A stretch of DNA of 38,517 nucleotides from CALTSX01 sp051647685. Its GTDB lineage: Bacteria; Chlamydiota; Chlamydiia; Chlamydiales; CALTSX01. Made by a program: the position numbers and the translations under genes. Below, one piece after another: positions 24,403 through 32,651 of this stretch. The DNA is taken from NCBI GenBank assembly GCA_051647685.1, contig JBOFEG010000003.1, forward strand, positions 1-38,517, written 5' to 3'. The notes beneath the pieces are model-generated. The model was given only the letters and a program-made list of their open reading frames with translations. It searched no databases and was not told the origin of the DNA. Numbering within the stretch: the stretch's first letter is position 1; each line of letters begins with the position of its first letter.

Positions 24403-25760
24403 ACATTTTTTTCCTTAATTTGTACGACATTGGTTGTGACTATCCCATCGTGGAAGAGAAGCTGCAATGTATCGAGTGGGCAGAGGCTTTGCGATCCAAT
24501 AATAATCGATGAACTGTTTTCTGCAAAGGGAATACAATAGCCCCGTTTGAGAATAGCTTTGGGGTTCAAGTTCTCCAATTGATTGACTATGTTCCCAATA
24601 TTTTCCTTTTGTTGCTTCCAATAGATAGCTATAGCCTTATCCATTTGGCAGCGATAATTTTCTAGACGCATGCGATGTATCTCTACTCGATGGCGAGGAC
24701 TGACTTTATCCAGTTTTTCTCTGCAAATTTGTAGTTGAAATCGCTTTTTCTCCAGGATATTTGCCATAGCAATCGAACTCGATTGCAATAAAGAGTCAAA
24801 TTTTTGTAAAGGCAAAGACAAGAGCAAGTAGGGATTTTGGAATAGGGAGTGTTTCTTTAGACTGGATAGAGACATAGACAGTAGACGGATCTTCTGCGAA
24901 ATAGTTTGGTCTATTTTCTGCACTATATTGGCACACTGCTCCTCTTGCGCTACTATAGAATTTGCAATAGCGCTCGCCGCAGCAGAAGGGGTTGGACAGC
25001 GCAGGTCAGCTACAAGATCGCAAATAGAGTAATCCGTTTCGTGGCCAACGGCGGAAATAATCGGTATCTTTGATTCGTGAATCGCTTTTGCAACAGATTC
25101 ATCATTAAATGGCCATAAATCTTCTAAACTACCTCCGCCTCTCGCCAGGATGAGTACATCGGCGATGGCAAATTCGTTGCACTCTCGAATGGCTGTTGCA
25201 ATATGAGTCGCCGCATTTTCTCCTTGTACAGGTATTGGATTAATAACAACGTGAAATCCCCGCAATCTTTGAGACAAGATATGCAATATATCTTGAATGA
25301 CTGCACCTGTTGGACTCGTAATGATACCAATAATTTTTGGATTCAGAGGAATTTCTTGTTTTTGAGAAGAGTTGAACCATCCCAAAGCTTGTAGTTTGAC
25401 CTTCAATTCATGCAGTTGCAAAAGGAGAGTTCCAGAGCCAGAAAACTCGATCTTATTTACAATAATTTGATAGGTACCTCTGGGTGCATAAATAGATAAA
25501 TTTCCATGGACAGTGATTGCATCTCCCGACTTGGGTATTTGACGCAAAGAGGAATATTGCCGGTGAAAAATAACACAAGCAATTTGAGAGGTAGCATCCT
25601 TTAAATTAAAATAACAATGACCGGAGGATTGTAGCTTTAAATTCACAATCTCTCCTCTAACTTCTAAATGAGTAAAGCTCCTATCGAGGGCATTTTTTAT
25701 GGCTGAGGTAAGCTGCGATACAGTCAGCGATCCTTGGATATGATTGGGGAGAGTAGTCAC
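24399..25760 (-). CDS. xseA: Exodeoxyribonuclease VII large subunit
   Basis: The catalytic subunit (453 residues) of the single-strand-specific exonuclease VII. It has an N-terminal OB-fold (VRGEIVNLKLQSSGHCYFNLKD), then the nuclease domain with the signature LARGGGSLEDLWPFNDE and SAVGHETDYSICDLVADLRCPTPSAAA, and a long helical C-terminus. The start is GTG at 25760, read as M-T-T-L-P-N-H; no ribosome site is evident. It heads the operon and is divergent from tpiA. Confidence 0.95.
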   Translation of the reverse strand: MTTLPNHIQGSLTVSQLTSAIKNALDRSFTHLEVRGEIVNLKLQSSGHCYFNLKDATSQIACVIFHRQYSSLRQIPKSGDAITVHGNLSIYAPRGTYQIIVNKIEFSGSGTLLLQLHELKVKLQALGWFNSSQKQEIPLNPKIIGIITSPTGAVIQDILHILSQRLRGFHVVINPIPVQGENAATHIATAIRECNEFAIADVLILARGGGSLEDLWPFNDESVAKAIHESKIPIISAVGHETDYSICDLVADLRCPTPSAAASAIANSIVAQEEQCANIVQKIDQTISQKIRLLSMSLSSLKKHSLFQNPYLLLSLPLQKFDSLLQSSSIAMANILEKKRFQLQICREKLDKVSPRHRVEIHRMRLENYRCQMDKAIAIYWKQQKENIGNIVNQLENLNPKAILKRGYCIPFAENSSSIIIGSQSLCPLDTLQLLFHDGIVTTNVVQIKEKNV

Positions 25761-25856
25761 GGATAATTAGTAATCTTTTTTTTGTTTAGAGTAGAGAGAA
25801 TCCATAAAAAAGACAAGATTCATCGCGTGAATTCTCCGCTCAAAGATAAGCTTGTA

Positions 25857-25885
25857 TTGAAAAAGTAAGTTTTATCTTTTATCAT
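25857..25885 (+). promoter_or_regulatory. Candidate tpiA promoter
   Basis: TTGAAA (25857-25862) and TATCAT (25880-25885) are 17 bases apart and lie about 31 bases before the tpiA ATG, with AGGAAA (25905-25910) as the ribosome site. Both boxes are good matches to a main-sigma promoter. Confidence 0.55.
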
Positions 25886-25916
25886 AAGTTCCATTTTATT
25901 AGATAGGAAATTTCTC

Positions 25917-26672
25917 ATGAGAATTCCGATTGTAATTGCAAATTGGAAAATGCATAAAACGTCGACAGAGGCGCGCCACTTTATCGCTGAACTGCTGGAT
26001 AAGGTATCTACCACTAAATGCGAAATTGGACTCACGCCGCCCTATACATTGCTAGCGCAATGCTCCAAGGTATTGTCAGGCAGAAACATTATGGTTGGCG
26101 CTCAAAATATGCATGAAAAACCCTCTGGAGCTTTTACCGGAGAAATTTCTGCTGATATGATTGTAGATGCTGGATGTAGTTTTGTAATTCTTGGTCATTC
26201 GGAAAGAAGGCGATATTTTTCAGAAACAAATTCGATCATTTTCCAAAAAATCAAAGTATCTCTCTTAAAAAATCTTATTCCTATACTCTGCCTTGGAGAA
26301 AGCTTTGAGCAACGAGTAGATACTCAAAAAGTATTAGAGAATCAACTATCAGAATGTTTGGGATCCCTCCCTGAGTCCAAGCTCCAGAATTTGATTATTG
26401 CCTATGAGCCCATATGGGCAATTGGTACGGGCATTTCTGCCACACCCGTAGAGGCAAATGCAATCCATACCTATATTCGATCCTATTTGAGCCGACATTA
26501 TTCTCAAAAATTTGCAGATCAGGTTCGAATTATATATGGTGGATCTGTACAACCAAATAATGTACAATCTCTAATGCTGCAGTCCAATATAGATGGATTA
26601 CTTGTCGGAGGAGCTTCTTTAGATGCCTCTTCCTTTATAGAAATAATTTTTAACCTCGGAATGGATGTATGA
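25917..26672 (+). CDS. tpiA: Triosephosphate isomerase
   Basis: The 251-residue glycolytic enzyme interconverts dihydroxyacetone phosphate and glyceraldehyde 3-phosphate. Catalytic residues are in place: K11 in ANWKMH, H94 in ILGHSERR, and E164 in AYEPIWAIGTG. The phosphate loop (IIYGGSVQPNN, and GLLVGGASL near the end) is also intact. It is the first gene of tpiA-secG-def, with a 4-base overlap into secG. In Chlamydia tpiA also sits divergently next to xseA, so this pairing is old. Confidence 0.97.
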   Translation: MRIPIVIANWKMHKTSTEARHFIAELLDKVSTTKCEIGLTPPYTLLAQCSKVLSGRNIMVGAQNMHEKPSGAFTGEISADMIVDAGCSFVILGHSERRRYFSETNSIIFQKIKVSLLKNLIPILCLGESFEQRVDTQKVLENQLSECLGSLPESKLQNLIIAYEPIWAIGTGISATPVEANAIHTYIRSYLSRHYSQKFADQVRIIYGGSVQPNNVQSLMLQSNIDGLLVGGASLDASSFIEIIFNLGMDV

Positions 26673-26962
26673 CTTTCTTTTTTTATGTAGTGTTAACCCT
26701 ATTCTTATTGATATCAACCCTGCTCTCTGTGGTTGTTCTCATGCAAGAGAGTAAAAGCATGGGACTGGGAGCCTTGGGGGGTGGTGGAGATATGGGAAGT
26801 TCTCTCTTTGGTACATCGACTGTCGATGTAGTCAAAAAATTTACAGCCTATCTCGCTGCTTGTTTTTTAATTTTAGCGGTCTCTCTTTCCCTTTGGGCCT
26901 CTGTGATAAGTGATAAAAATTCGGTTGTAATGCCTCCGATTGAAGAAGTGCAATCCGAATGA
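26669..26962 (+). CDS. secG: Preprotein translocase subunit SecG
   Basis: The 97-residue product has two membrane helices (about 2-24 and 53-76) with the SecG loop between them, LMQESKSMGLGALGGGGDMGSSLFGT, in which the Gly-rich stretch is the family's signature. SecG joins SecY and SecE in the export channel and makes it more efficient. ATGA overlaps join it to both tpiA and def. Confidence 0.93.
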   Translation: MTFFFYVVLTLFLLISTLLSVVVLMQESKSMGLGALGGGGDMGSSLFGTSTVDVVKKFTAYLAACFLILAVSLSLWASVISDKNSVVMPPIEEVQSE

Positions 26963-27504
26963 CTTTGGATCTTCTCTATTATGGCAACCCGCTTTTGAGA
27001 AAGCGTAGTGCCCCCATTAAGGATATTAATGAGAATATTCGCAGCCTTGTCAGAGAAATGGAAAAGGCCTTAGTATTTTACAAAGGCATTGGTATTTCTG
27101 CGCCGCAAGTTGGTTACTCACTTCGAATTTTTATCTGTATAGTAGAAGGGGACGATAGCGATGGGAATCCTATCTGTGGCAAACCTCAAGTCTATATCAA
27201 CCCCGTTCTATCCTCTCCCGATCCGATCACAGATATGAGACTCGAAGGCTGTCTTTCTATTCCTGGAATTTATGCAAAGGTTAAGAGACCTGTACGCATA
27301 TTTGTCGAAGCCTTCGATGTCGATGGATCTCGATTCCAAGAAGAGGCTGTAGGGTGGAAAGCCCGATGTATTATGCATGAGAATGACCACATTAATGGAA
27401 TTCTATTTATAGATAGAGTGGATAAAAAAAGAAAAAAAGCCATGTCTAAAGATCTACAAGAGATCAAACGGCTCTATATCAACAACAATTTAAAAGCGTA
27501 CTAA
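26959..27504 (+). CDS. def: Peptide deformylase
   Basis: The 181-residue metalloenzyme removes the formyl group from the first Met of new proteins. All three motifs are seen: GIGISAPQVG at 43-52, EGCLS at 96-100 with the metal-binding Cys98, and HENDH at 140-144 with two His ligands and the catalytic Glu. The last 15 bases overlap the end of the converging lptD-like gene, so the two tails are coded on opposite strands. Confidence 0.97.
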   Translation: MTLDLLYYGNPLLRKRSAPIKDINENIRSLVREMEKALVFYKGIGISAPQVGYSLRIFICIVEGDDSDGNPICGKPQVYINPVLSSPDPITDMRLEGCLSIPGIYAKVKRPVRIFVEAFDVDGSRFQEEAVGWKARCIMHENDHINGILFIDRVDKKRKKAMSKDLQEIKRLYINNNLKAY

Positions 27505-29556
27505 ATCAACTCCAAACTCAAAACGACTTCGACTCGCTGCCTGTACATAAGATACTTTAATACGTAGATTAGAAGAAACGAGCCCCAACAGATCGATTTT
27601 TCCGACAAGATGTCCGCTTTCCGATTTTCTTCCCCATCCGTAATTTCCATCTAGACGAACTATCCATTGTGGATGTACTTTGAATTGCATTCTCATCATA
27701 GCCACTTTTCGCGCGTCAGATAATAGAGAATGGGTAAGATCGAAAGGCGATCTGGTTACATCGACCATATAATTTTCTGGATTATTTTTTTTCCAAGCCA
27801 TAGGCCCTCGAAATCGAAATTCAGCGGAGAGTGCTATATCGGCGTTGCAAGTAAACGATGCTCGCACCTTTCCAACATCTAATACTGAATATTCTGTATT
27901 CCATCCGAGAAAAGTTTTTATCGAAAGCCGTGGTAGATTGCATTCGACACGGGTAAAGACTTTTGGAAACGTTTTAGAAAAAGGAGAGGGGTGAAAAAAA
28001 CTAAGTGCATAGGTATCTATAGATAAAAAAGTAACCATAGAAGTTTGCTCTGGCATACATACTATATTGCGCACTCCACAACGCAGGGAATTGATTTTTC
28101 TGAGACCATCGGAGAGATCAAAGATAAAGGGATACGCTTTTTTTTGTAGAGGATGAAGTGAATAGATTTTCGCATATGGCTCGATACTATGTAGAACTTT
28201 GCTACTTGATCCAACTAATCTCGTATAAATAGAAATATCTACAAAGGGGAAACAAAAAGGTACAGATCTGTGGGTACTTGTCTTTCCATATAATGCATAG
28301 TGACATCCGATGATTGGAGTTATTGTCAAATAGGGACTCGAAAAAGTGCGATACAGAGTTTGACTGTATTGCAATCTGCTAGAATCAAAGCCTAGAAAAC
28401 AGGGCCTAGAATCTCTGGCAAAACTATACCTGTAGTAACCCACTCGTAGAGAATTTTCAAAGACAACCCCCGATTGAGAGAGGATAATGGGATATGGAGA
28501 TAGTTTGATTTCTGGAAGTTCTTGTTTAATAGAATCAAATGAATTGACTTTTGGGACAAAAGAGATATTTGTGATGATGCGTTTATGAAAGTTTCGAAGT
28601 CGCACCTCTGTTTTTTTTTCGGTTGAAAGTTCAAATTTTTCCATACGAAAATCGTTGGGCATATTTCTATCGCTAATTTTATCCCAACGGCTAAACAAAG
28701 TTTGATTCCCACTGGAAGACTTATACGATGCAATCCCTTGGAGTCGATAACGAAATTTAGATGCATTGTTTGGATCATTAAACGGAGTATCGGAGCCGAG
28801 GTAATTCTTTGTGCAAATTTTCCCCCGTTCTTTAGAAAAGAAATATTCGCTTTCAAAAAGAGATCCCAAACGCAAGATCGGTTTTTCTCCTCTGTGAAAT
28901 CTCATATCAAAGCGCAAATAAGAGTTAGAATGTTTGGATGTATAAGCTCTATATCGAATCATTCCGCAGGGACCGATACCTTTGTCCCAAAAAACTCGGT
29001 ATTGAAGCGATGGCTTTCTCCATAATCTCTGTAAATTCATCGAATAGCTGGGCAGCAGTAAATAGGAGTGACCAGCCCATTGCATTTGAACAGATTTGGC
29101 CGATAGGAAATTTTTCTCGATATCTATTCTTTCCGCACCCATCGAAAACAATGGATTTTCTTTTTCACTGGTAGTAATGGTTGCATCAAAGATTTTGTAA
29201 GTATCATCTGGATACAGTTCAATGCGACTGCCCGAAATATGCCAAATATCTATAGATAACTTCCCATTCTTGATGACTCCTTTTTTAGAGATACAATCAT
29301 AGAAAATATGCTCTCCCACAAATACTTTATCATTAAACGTAACCAGTATATCTTTCCAAGCTTTTAGATTTTTTTCCCCTGAGCGATTTGTATATCGAAT
29401 ATGTCTCGCTTGCATTTGTAGATCAGGAGTTGTAACAATCCCTCCAGTATCTGTCGCTACGATCCCATTGGAATAGGTAGCATCGTTTAAAGAGACCTCT
29501 ATCGAATGGCAAACTGGAATAAAAAGGAGCATGTATACGAGATAAATGTAGCGCAT
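27490..29556 (-). CDS. lptD: LptD/OstA-like outer-membrane LPS assembly protein
   Basis: A signal peptide (MRYIYLVYMLLFIPVCHS) is followed by an OstA/LptA-like beta domain at about 30-170 with the pattern ARHIRY...AWKDILVTFNDKVFVGEHIFYD and the LptD-like block ATITTSEKENPLFSMGAERIDIEK; the rest (about 180-688) is rich in aromatic and alternating residues as in a beta-barrel, and ends RFEFGVDLVRF, with the C-terminal Phe typical of outer-membrane proteins. LptD inserts LPS into the outer surface. It is shorter and more diverged than enteric LptD, and conserved disulphide Cys are not clear. A well-formed promoter lies upstream. Confidence 0.7.
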   Translation of the reverse strand: MRYIYLVYMLLFIPVCHSIEVSLNDATYSNGIVATDTGGIVTTPDLQMQARHIRYTNRSGEKNLKAWKDILVTFNDKVFVGEHIFYDCISKKGVIKNGKLSIDIWHISGSRIELYPDDTYKIFDATITTSEKENPLFSMGAERIDIEKNFLSAKSVQMQWAGHSYLLLPSYSMNLQRLWRKPSLQYRVFWDKGIGPCGMIRYRAYTSKHSNSYLRFDMRFHRGEKPILRLGSLFESEYFFSKERGKICTKNYLGSDTPFNDPNNASKFRYRLQGIASYKSSSGNQTLFSRWDKISDRNMPNDFRMEKFELSTEKKTEVRLRNFHKRIITNISFVPKVNSFDSIKQELPEIKLSPYPIILSQSGVVFENSLRVGYYRYSFARDSRPCFLGFDSSRLQYSQTLYRTFSSPYLTITPIIGCHYALYGKTSTHRSVPFCFPFVDISIYTRLVGSSSKVLHSIEPYAKIYSLHPLQKKAYPFIFDLSDGLRKINSLRCGVRNIVCMPEQTSMVTFLSIDTYALSFFHPSPFSKTFPKVFTRVECNLPRLSIKTFLGWNTEYSVLDVGKVRASFTCNADIALSAEFRFRGPMAWKKNNPENYMVDVTRSPFDLTHSLLSDARKVAMMRMQFKVHPQWIVRLDGNYGWGRKSESGHLVGKIDLLGLVSSNLRIKVSYVQAASRSRFEFGVDLVRF

Positions 29557-29596
29557 AATAATGATAGGTTAAAGAGAGAGAAAGACTAACACACGG

Positions 29597-29625
29597 AGTA
29601 TAAAATGTTCAAACACGCGATGCAA
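29597..29625 (-). promoter_or_regulatory. Candidate promoter of the lptD-like gene
   Basis: On the minus strand TTGCAT (29625-29620) and TATACT (29602-29597) are separated by 17 bases, and the -10 lies about 40 bases before the ATG at 29556. Each box differs from consensus at one or two positions. Confidence 0.55.
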
Positions 29626-29687
29626 AAGTGAATGACGATTATTAAAAAATAATTTATTTTTATAAAAATTTATAAGTAGGTATTGGT

Positions 29688-30648
29688 ATGGAAAAAAAAA
29701 TTTTATATTAACTATGGAAGGTGGTGGAACTCGGAGTATCATGCAAGCAAAATTTCTGCAGCTCCTCGAAGAAAAAACAGGCACCGATATTTATAATTTA
29801 TTCGATTTTTTTACGGGAGTTAGCATTGGTGGAATCCACGCTTTAATTCTCGCTGTGTTGCGAGGAACTGGCAAAGATCTTTGCAATTTGTATACGAAAA
29901 AACTTTAGATAAAATGTTTTCAAAATCTTCATGGATTACATTCCCCATGGTATTTTCCCCTAAATATAATAGAAAAGGCAAAACGAGTTTCTTACGCTCG
30001 CTTTTTGGAGACAAAATTCTCAGTACTTCTCCAAAAGATGTGCTTGTGAGCACTTATGACTTTATGAATAACAAACCGTACTTTTTTTCTACCTTTAGTA
30101 AAAATCCGCAAACCCTTGCATCTCGAGTTTGCGATATTGCAGATGCAACAAGCGCTGCTCCCATTTACTTTCCTCCAAAAGGCATTTCCTTACATGATAC
30201 CTTTTTCATAGATGGCGGATTTATGTCTACCAATGGCACTTCCGATGCATTGATAGAAGCATTAAAAGCTGGCTATAGCGAAAAAAACATAAAAATTCTA
30301 TCTCTTGGTACTGGAGGAATAGAAAAAGCTTATAAAAAAATGGGAGAACACTCCCAAAAATGGGGTGCAGCGCAATGGTTCACCAAGGGAAGTCTACTAG
30401 ATAAAAGTTTCACCGCAACTCGATTGACAGCGGTACAGAACTGTTATCGATTGCTACCTGAAAATTTCTTGCATATTCCTTTTGATTCCCATTCATTTTC
30501 TTATTCACTGGATGAACAAGACCCAGCCAACCTAAACAAACTCATGCGCTATGCAGAAGAAGAATTTAACAAGTATTACGATAGGTTAGATGAATTTGTT
30601 GCCGGACAAAGAGAGCTTGCATCGAGAGATGAGAGTTTGATCCAGTAA
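29688..30648 (+). pseudogene. Patatin-like phospholipase, frame broken twice in A-runs
   Basis: The reading gives an almost full patatin lipase in three pieces. ATG at 29688 with an AGTAGG ribosome site would give MEKKNFILT... joined to MEGGGTRS, but the A-run 29692-29700 is one A short of staying in frame. The second piece (29714-29908) has the oxyanion motif GGGTR and the nucleophile elbow GVSIG (Ser). It stops at a TAG after a six-A run near 29900; one further A would give TKKTLDKMF and join the third piece (to 30648), which has the catalytic Asp in FIDGGF. Patatins cleave phospholipid acyl chains and are frequent virulence factors. All catalytic residues survive, so decay is recent, or the gene is expressed by slippage, or the reads undercalled these runs. 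Confidence 0.8.
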
Positions 30649-30750
30649 GAGATTACCATCCTTCTCTAATAATTTTAGAATATGTTTTCTTAAACAAATT
30701 GGGCGTTTTCCTATGGTTAGAAGAATTATACTGACTTTAGTATATTGATA

Positions 30751-30795
30751 AAAAAATCTCCTTGAATTGGTTTATATAGTTCAAGGAGATTTTTT
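30751..30795. terminator. Strong bidirectional intrinsic terminator
   Basis: AAAAAATCTCCTTGAA (30751-30766) is perfectly complementary to TTCAAGGAGATTTTTT (30780-30795), a 16-bp stem with a 13-base loop and T-runs on the 3' side in both directions. It lies between the converging patatin and RING genes and should end both transcripts. Confidence 0.85.
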
Positions 30796-30866
30796 ATGAA
30801 ACAATAAATTACTGTAATAAATGCTACTACAATTACTTGTAAAACGTAGCTAATCCTACGACAGTA

Positions 30867-32522
30867 TTATCTAGTGCTAATATAATATATTCCCGTTCCA
30901 ATTGCAGTAAGAGCTAAGGCTCCATATGCAATAGGTTTAATCTTATCATTCGTTAGGTGAGAAGCTCCGAGTTTTTCGAAATCATTTACTTCACAATGCT
31001 TTACTGAATCATCCTTACTGAGAAAGCTAATGCCATTTTCTTTTATCTCAAGAGGCCATTCTTCAACGGGTACTTTCTTCCATCTATTTACTTCTTGTTC
31101 GCATGTTCTTATTGCTCCGCGTGCAAATAAAACCTCTTTTATGATGGATGCGATAAGGTTTTTCTTAGAACTATCGCTTATTTTCCTGCTTATTGTTAGA
31201 TCTATATAAAAAAGGCCGAACTCCATAGGACAATTAGAATTTTTTTTGAGTATGTCTGAAACGTCTTTTCTAAAGTTTCTTGCATCATTAATCGCATCTA
31301 AAACTTCTTGATCATAATAATAACGCTGTTGAATGGTATTGAGACCTTCTTCAAATTTTTCAACGTCATGTATTTTACACAAGTCTAGCATAAAAGCGAT
31401 AACTTCTTTGTAGTCTTTTCTTCCACAAAGTTGCTTGAAATCTTTGCTATTGCAAGATGTGAGTTTACCTCTATGAAGAAAAATCGGGCCCCCTTGTTCA
31501 ATTTCTGTAGGCCAGTTTCCAATCGGTTCTTTTTTCCATCTATCGACTTCCTCAGTCAAAGTTCGTAGCGCTCCATGATCAAATAAAATTCCATTAATAA
31601 CTAATAGGACAACTCTTTTTCTGCTATCTATAAGTTGGCTATTTATTACCATCTCTTTTATCAAAGAAAGTATTTCTTCCATCGGAAGAGAATTATTAAT
31701 TTGTATTAGATCCGAAATCTCTTTTCGAAGGCTACGTACATCTTCTAAACAATCTAAAACTTCTGGATCATAACTATATATATTTTCAATACGTCGTAGA
31801 CTCTCTGTAAACTTCCCTAGATGATGTATTCTATTGAAGTTTGGAATATTGTGTTCTCTATTATAAATGTAGTTCTCTGTTACTTTCTCCAAATAGTCTT
31901 TAGAAACTCTCATTCTAAATGGTTTGCCATCACTTGTATAATCTTTTACAGCAATACCCCTATTCGGAATTCGAGTAGACCACTCCTCGCGAGGGATATA
32001 TGATAAGTTTCTTTTTTGCTGCTCAAGTGTTTCGAATGTTCCTTCTCTCATATGAAAATCTAGCAGAATGTTAGCAGCCAAGCTTTCTAACTCTTTTGAA
32101 ATGTTTTTTTCTATCCAAATATAAAGTTCGGGTATATGCCCTTTTAGTAAATTTAATATGTGATTGCAATGAGGAATCATTTCTTTAACAGCACGAACTA
32201 CTGTGCTTGTTTGATAGGGATCCTGTTCGATTTTTAAAAAATGAGCTCGAAGGTTCTTTTCAGAATAATAGTTTTCACATACTTGTGGAGAATAATAATC
32301 TAAAGATATGCTTTTTGGCATCGTTATCTGAGTACAATAAGCACAAGTTAAATTTCGTAGATTACTTTCGTTTGTGGAAAGCCAACGTTCAATACAATCT
32401 CTATGGTGAAAATGATGACATGCAAGTTCTATTACCTCATCTGTATCATATCTTTCATCGATATCGTAATCTTCAATACAAATTGGGCATGTTCCCATTG
32501 TAGTATTTACTGAAATAGTCAT
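30867..32522 (-). CDS. RING-H2 finger protein with three internal repeats and a C-terminal membrane segment; candidate host-directed E3 ubiquitin ligase
   Basis: Residues 12-63 form a perfect RING-H2 pattern: C12, C15, C35, H37, H40, C43, C60, C63, with CPIC at the front and Trp47 four after C43, as in eukaryotic E3 ligases that bring E2 enzymes to a target. After it come three related units of about 130 residues, near 94-224, 236-366 and 387-517; units 2 and 3 share an acidic-Val-Leu-Asp opening (PEVLDCLEDVR / QEVLDAINDAR) and a VDRWKKEP / VNRWKKVP block. The last 24 residues are a hydrophobic segment with a short tail, as in tail-anchored proteins. No signal peptide. GAGGA at 32530-32534 supports ATG 32522. 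Bacteria lack ubiquitin, so the target must be in the host. The repeats match no family I know. Confidence 0.85.
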   Translation of the reverse strand: MTISVNTTMGTCPICIEDYDIDERYDTDEVIELACHHFHHRDCIERWLSTNESNLRNLTCAYCTQITMPKSISLDYYSPQVCENYYSEKNLRAHFLKIEQDPYQTSTVVRAVKEMIPHCNHILNLLKGHIPELYIWIEKNISKELESLAANILLDFHMREGTFETLEQQKRNLSYIPREEWSTRIPNRGIAVKDYTSDGKPFRMRVSKDYLEKVTENYIYNREHNIPNFNRIHHLGKFTESLRRIENIYSYDPEVLDCLEDVRSLRKEISDLIQINNSLPMEEILSLIKEMVINSQLIDSRKRVVLLVINGILFDHGALRTLTEEVDRWKKEPIGNWPTEIEQGGPIFLHRGKLTSCNSKDFKQLCGRKDYKEVIAFMLDLCKIHDVEKFEEGLNTIQQRYYYDQEVLDAINDARNFRKDVSDILKKNSNCPMEFGLFYIDLTISRKISDSSKKNLIASIIKEVLFARGAIRTCEQEVNRWKKVPVEEWPLEIKENGISFLSKDDSVKHCEVNDFEKLGASHLTNDKIKPIAYGALALTAIGTGIYYISTR

Positions 32523-32651
32523 AAAATTATCCTCAAAAATTAAAAAAGGGGGAATTTTATAATTAAGAAGAATTTATATCTAGAGAATTAATAAACTAAC
32601 TCTTTTTATAATGGAATATAAAATAGTTTAAAAAAGGATATAGGGCATACA

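Noticed and set aside
28392..28856. 154-residue second minus-strand frame inside the lptD-like gene
   Set aside because: Same strand but other frame of a gene with a continuous signal peptide-to-barrel reading; composition irregular.
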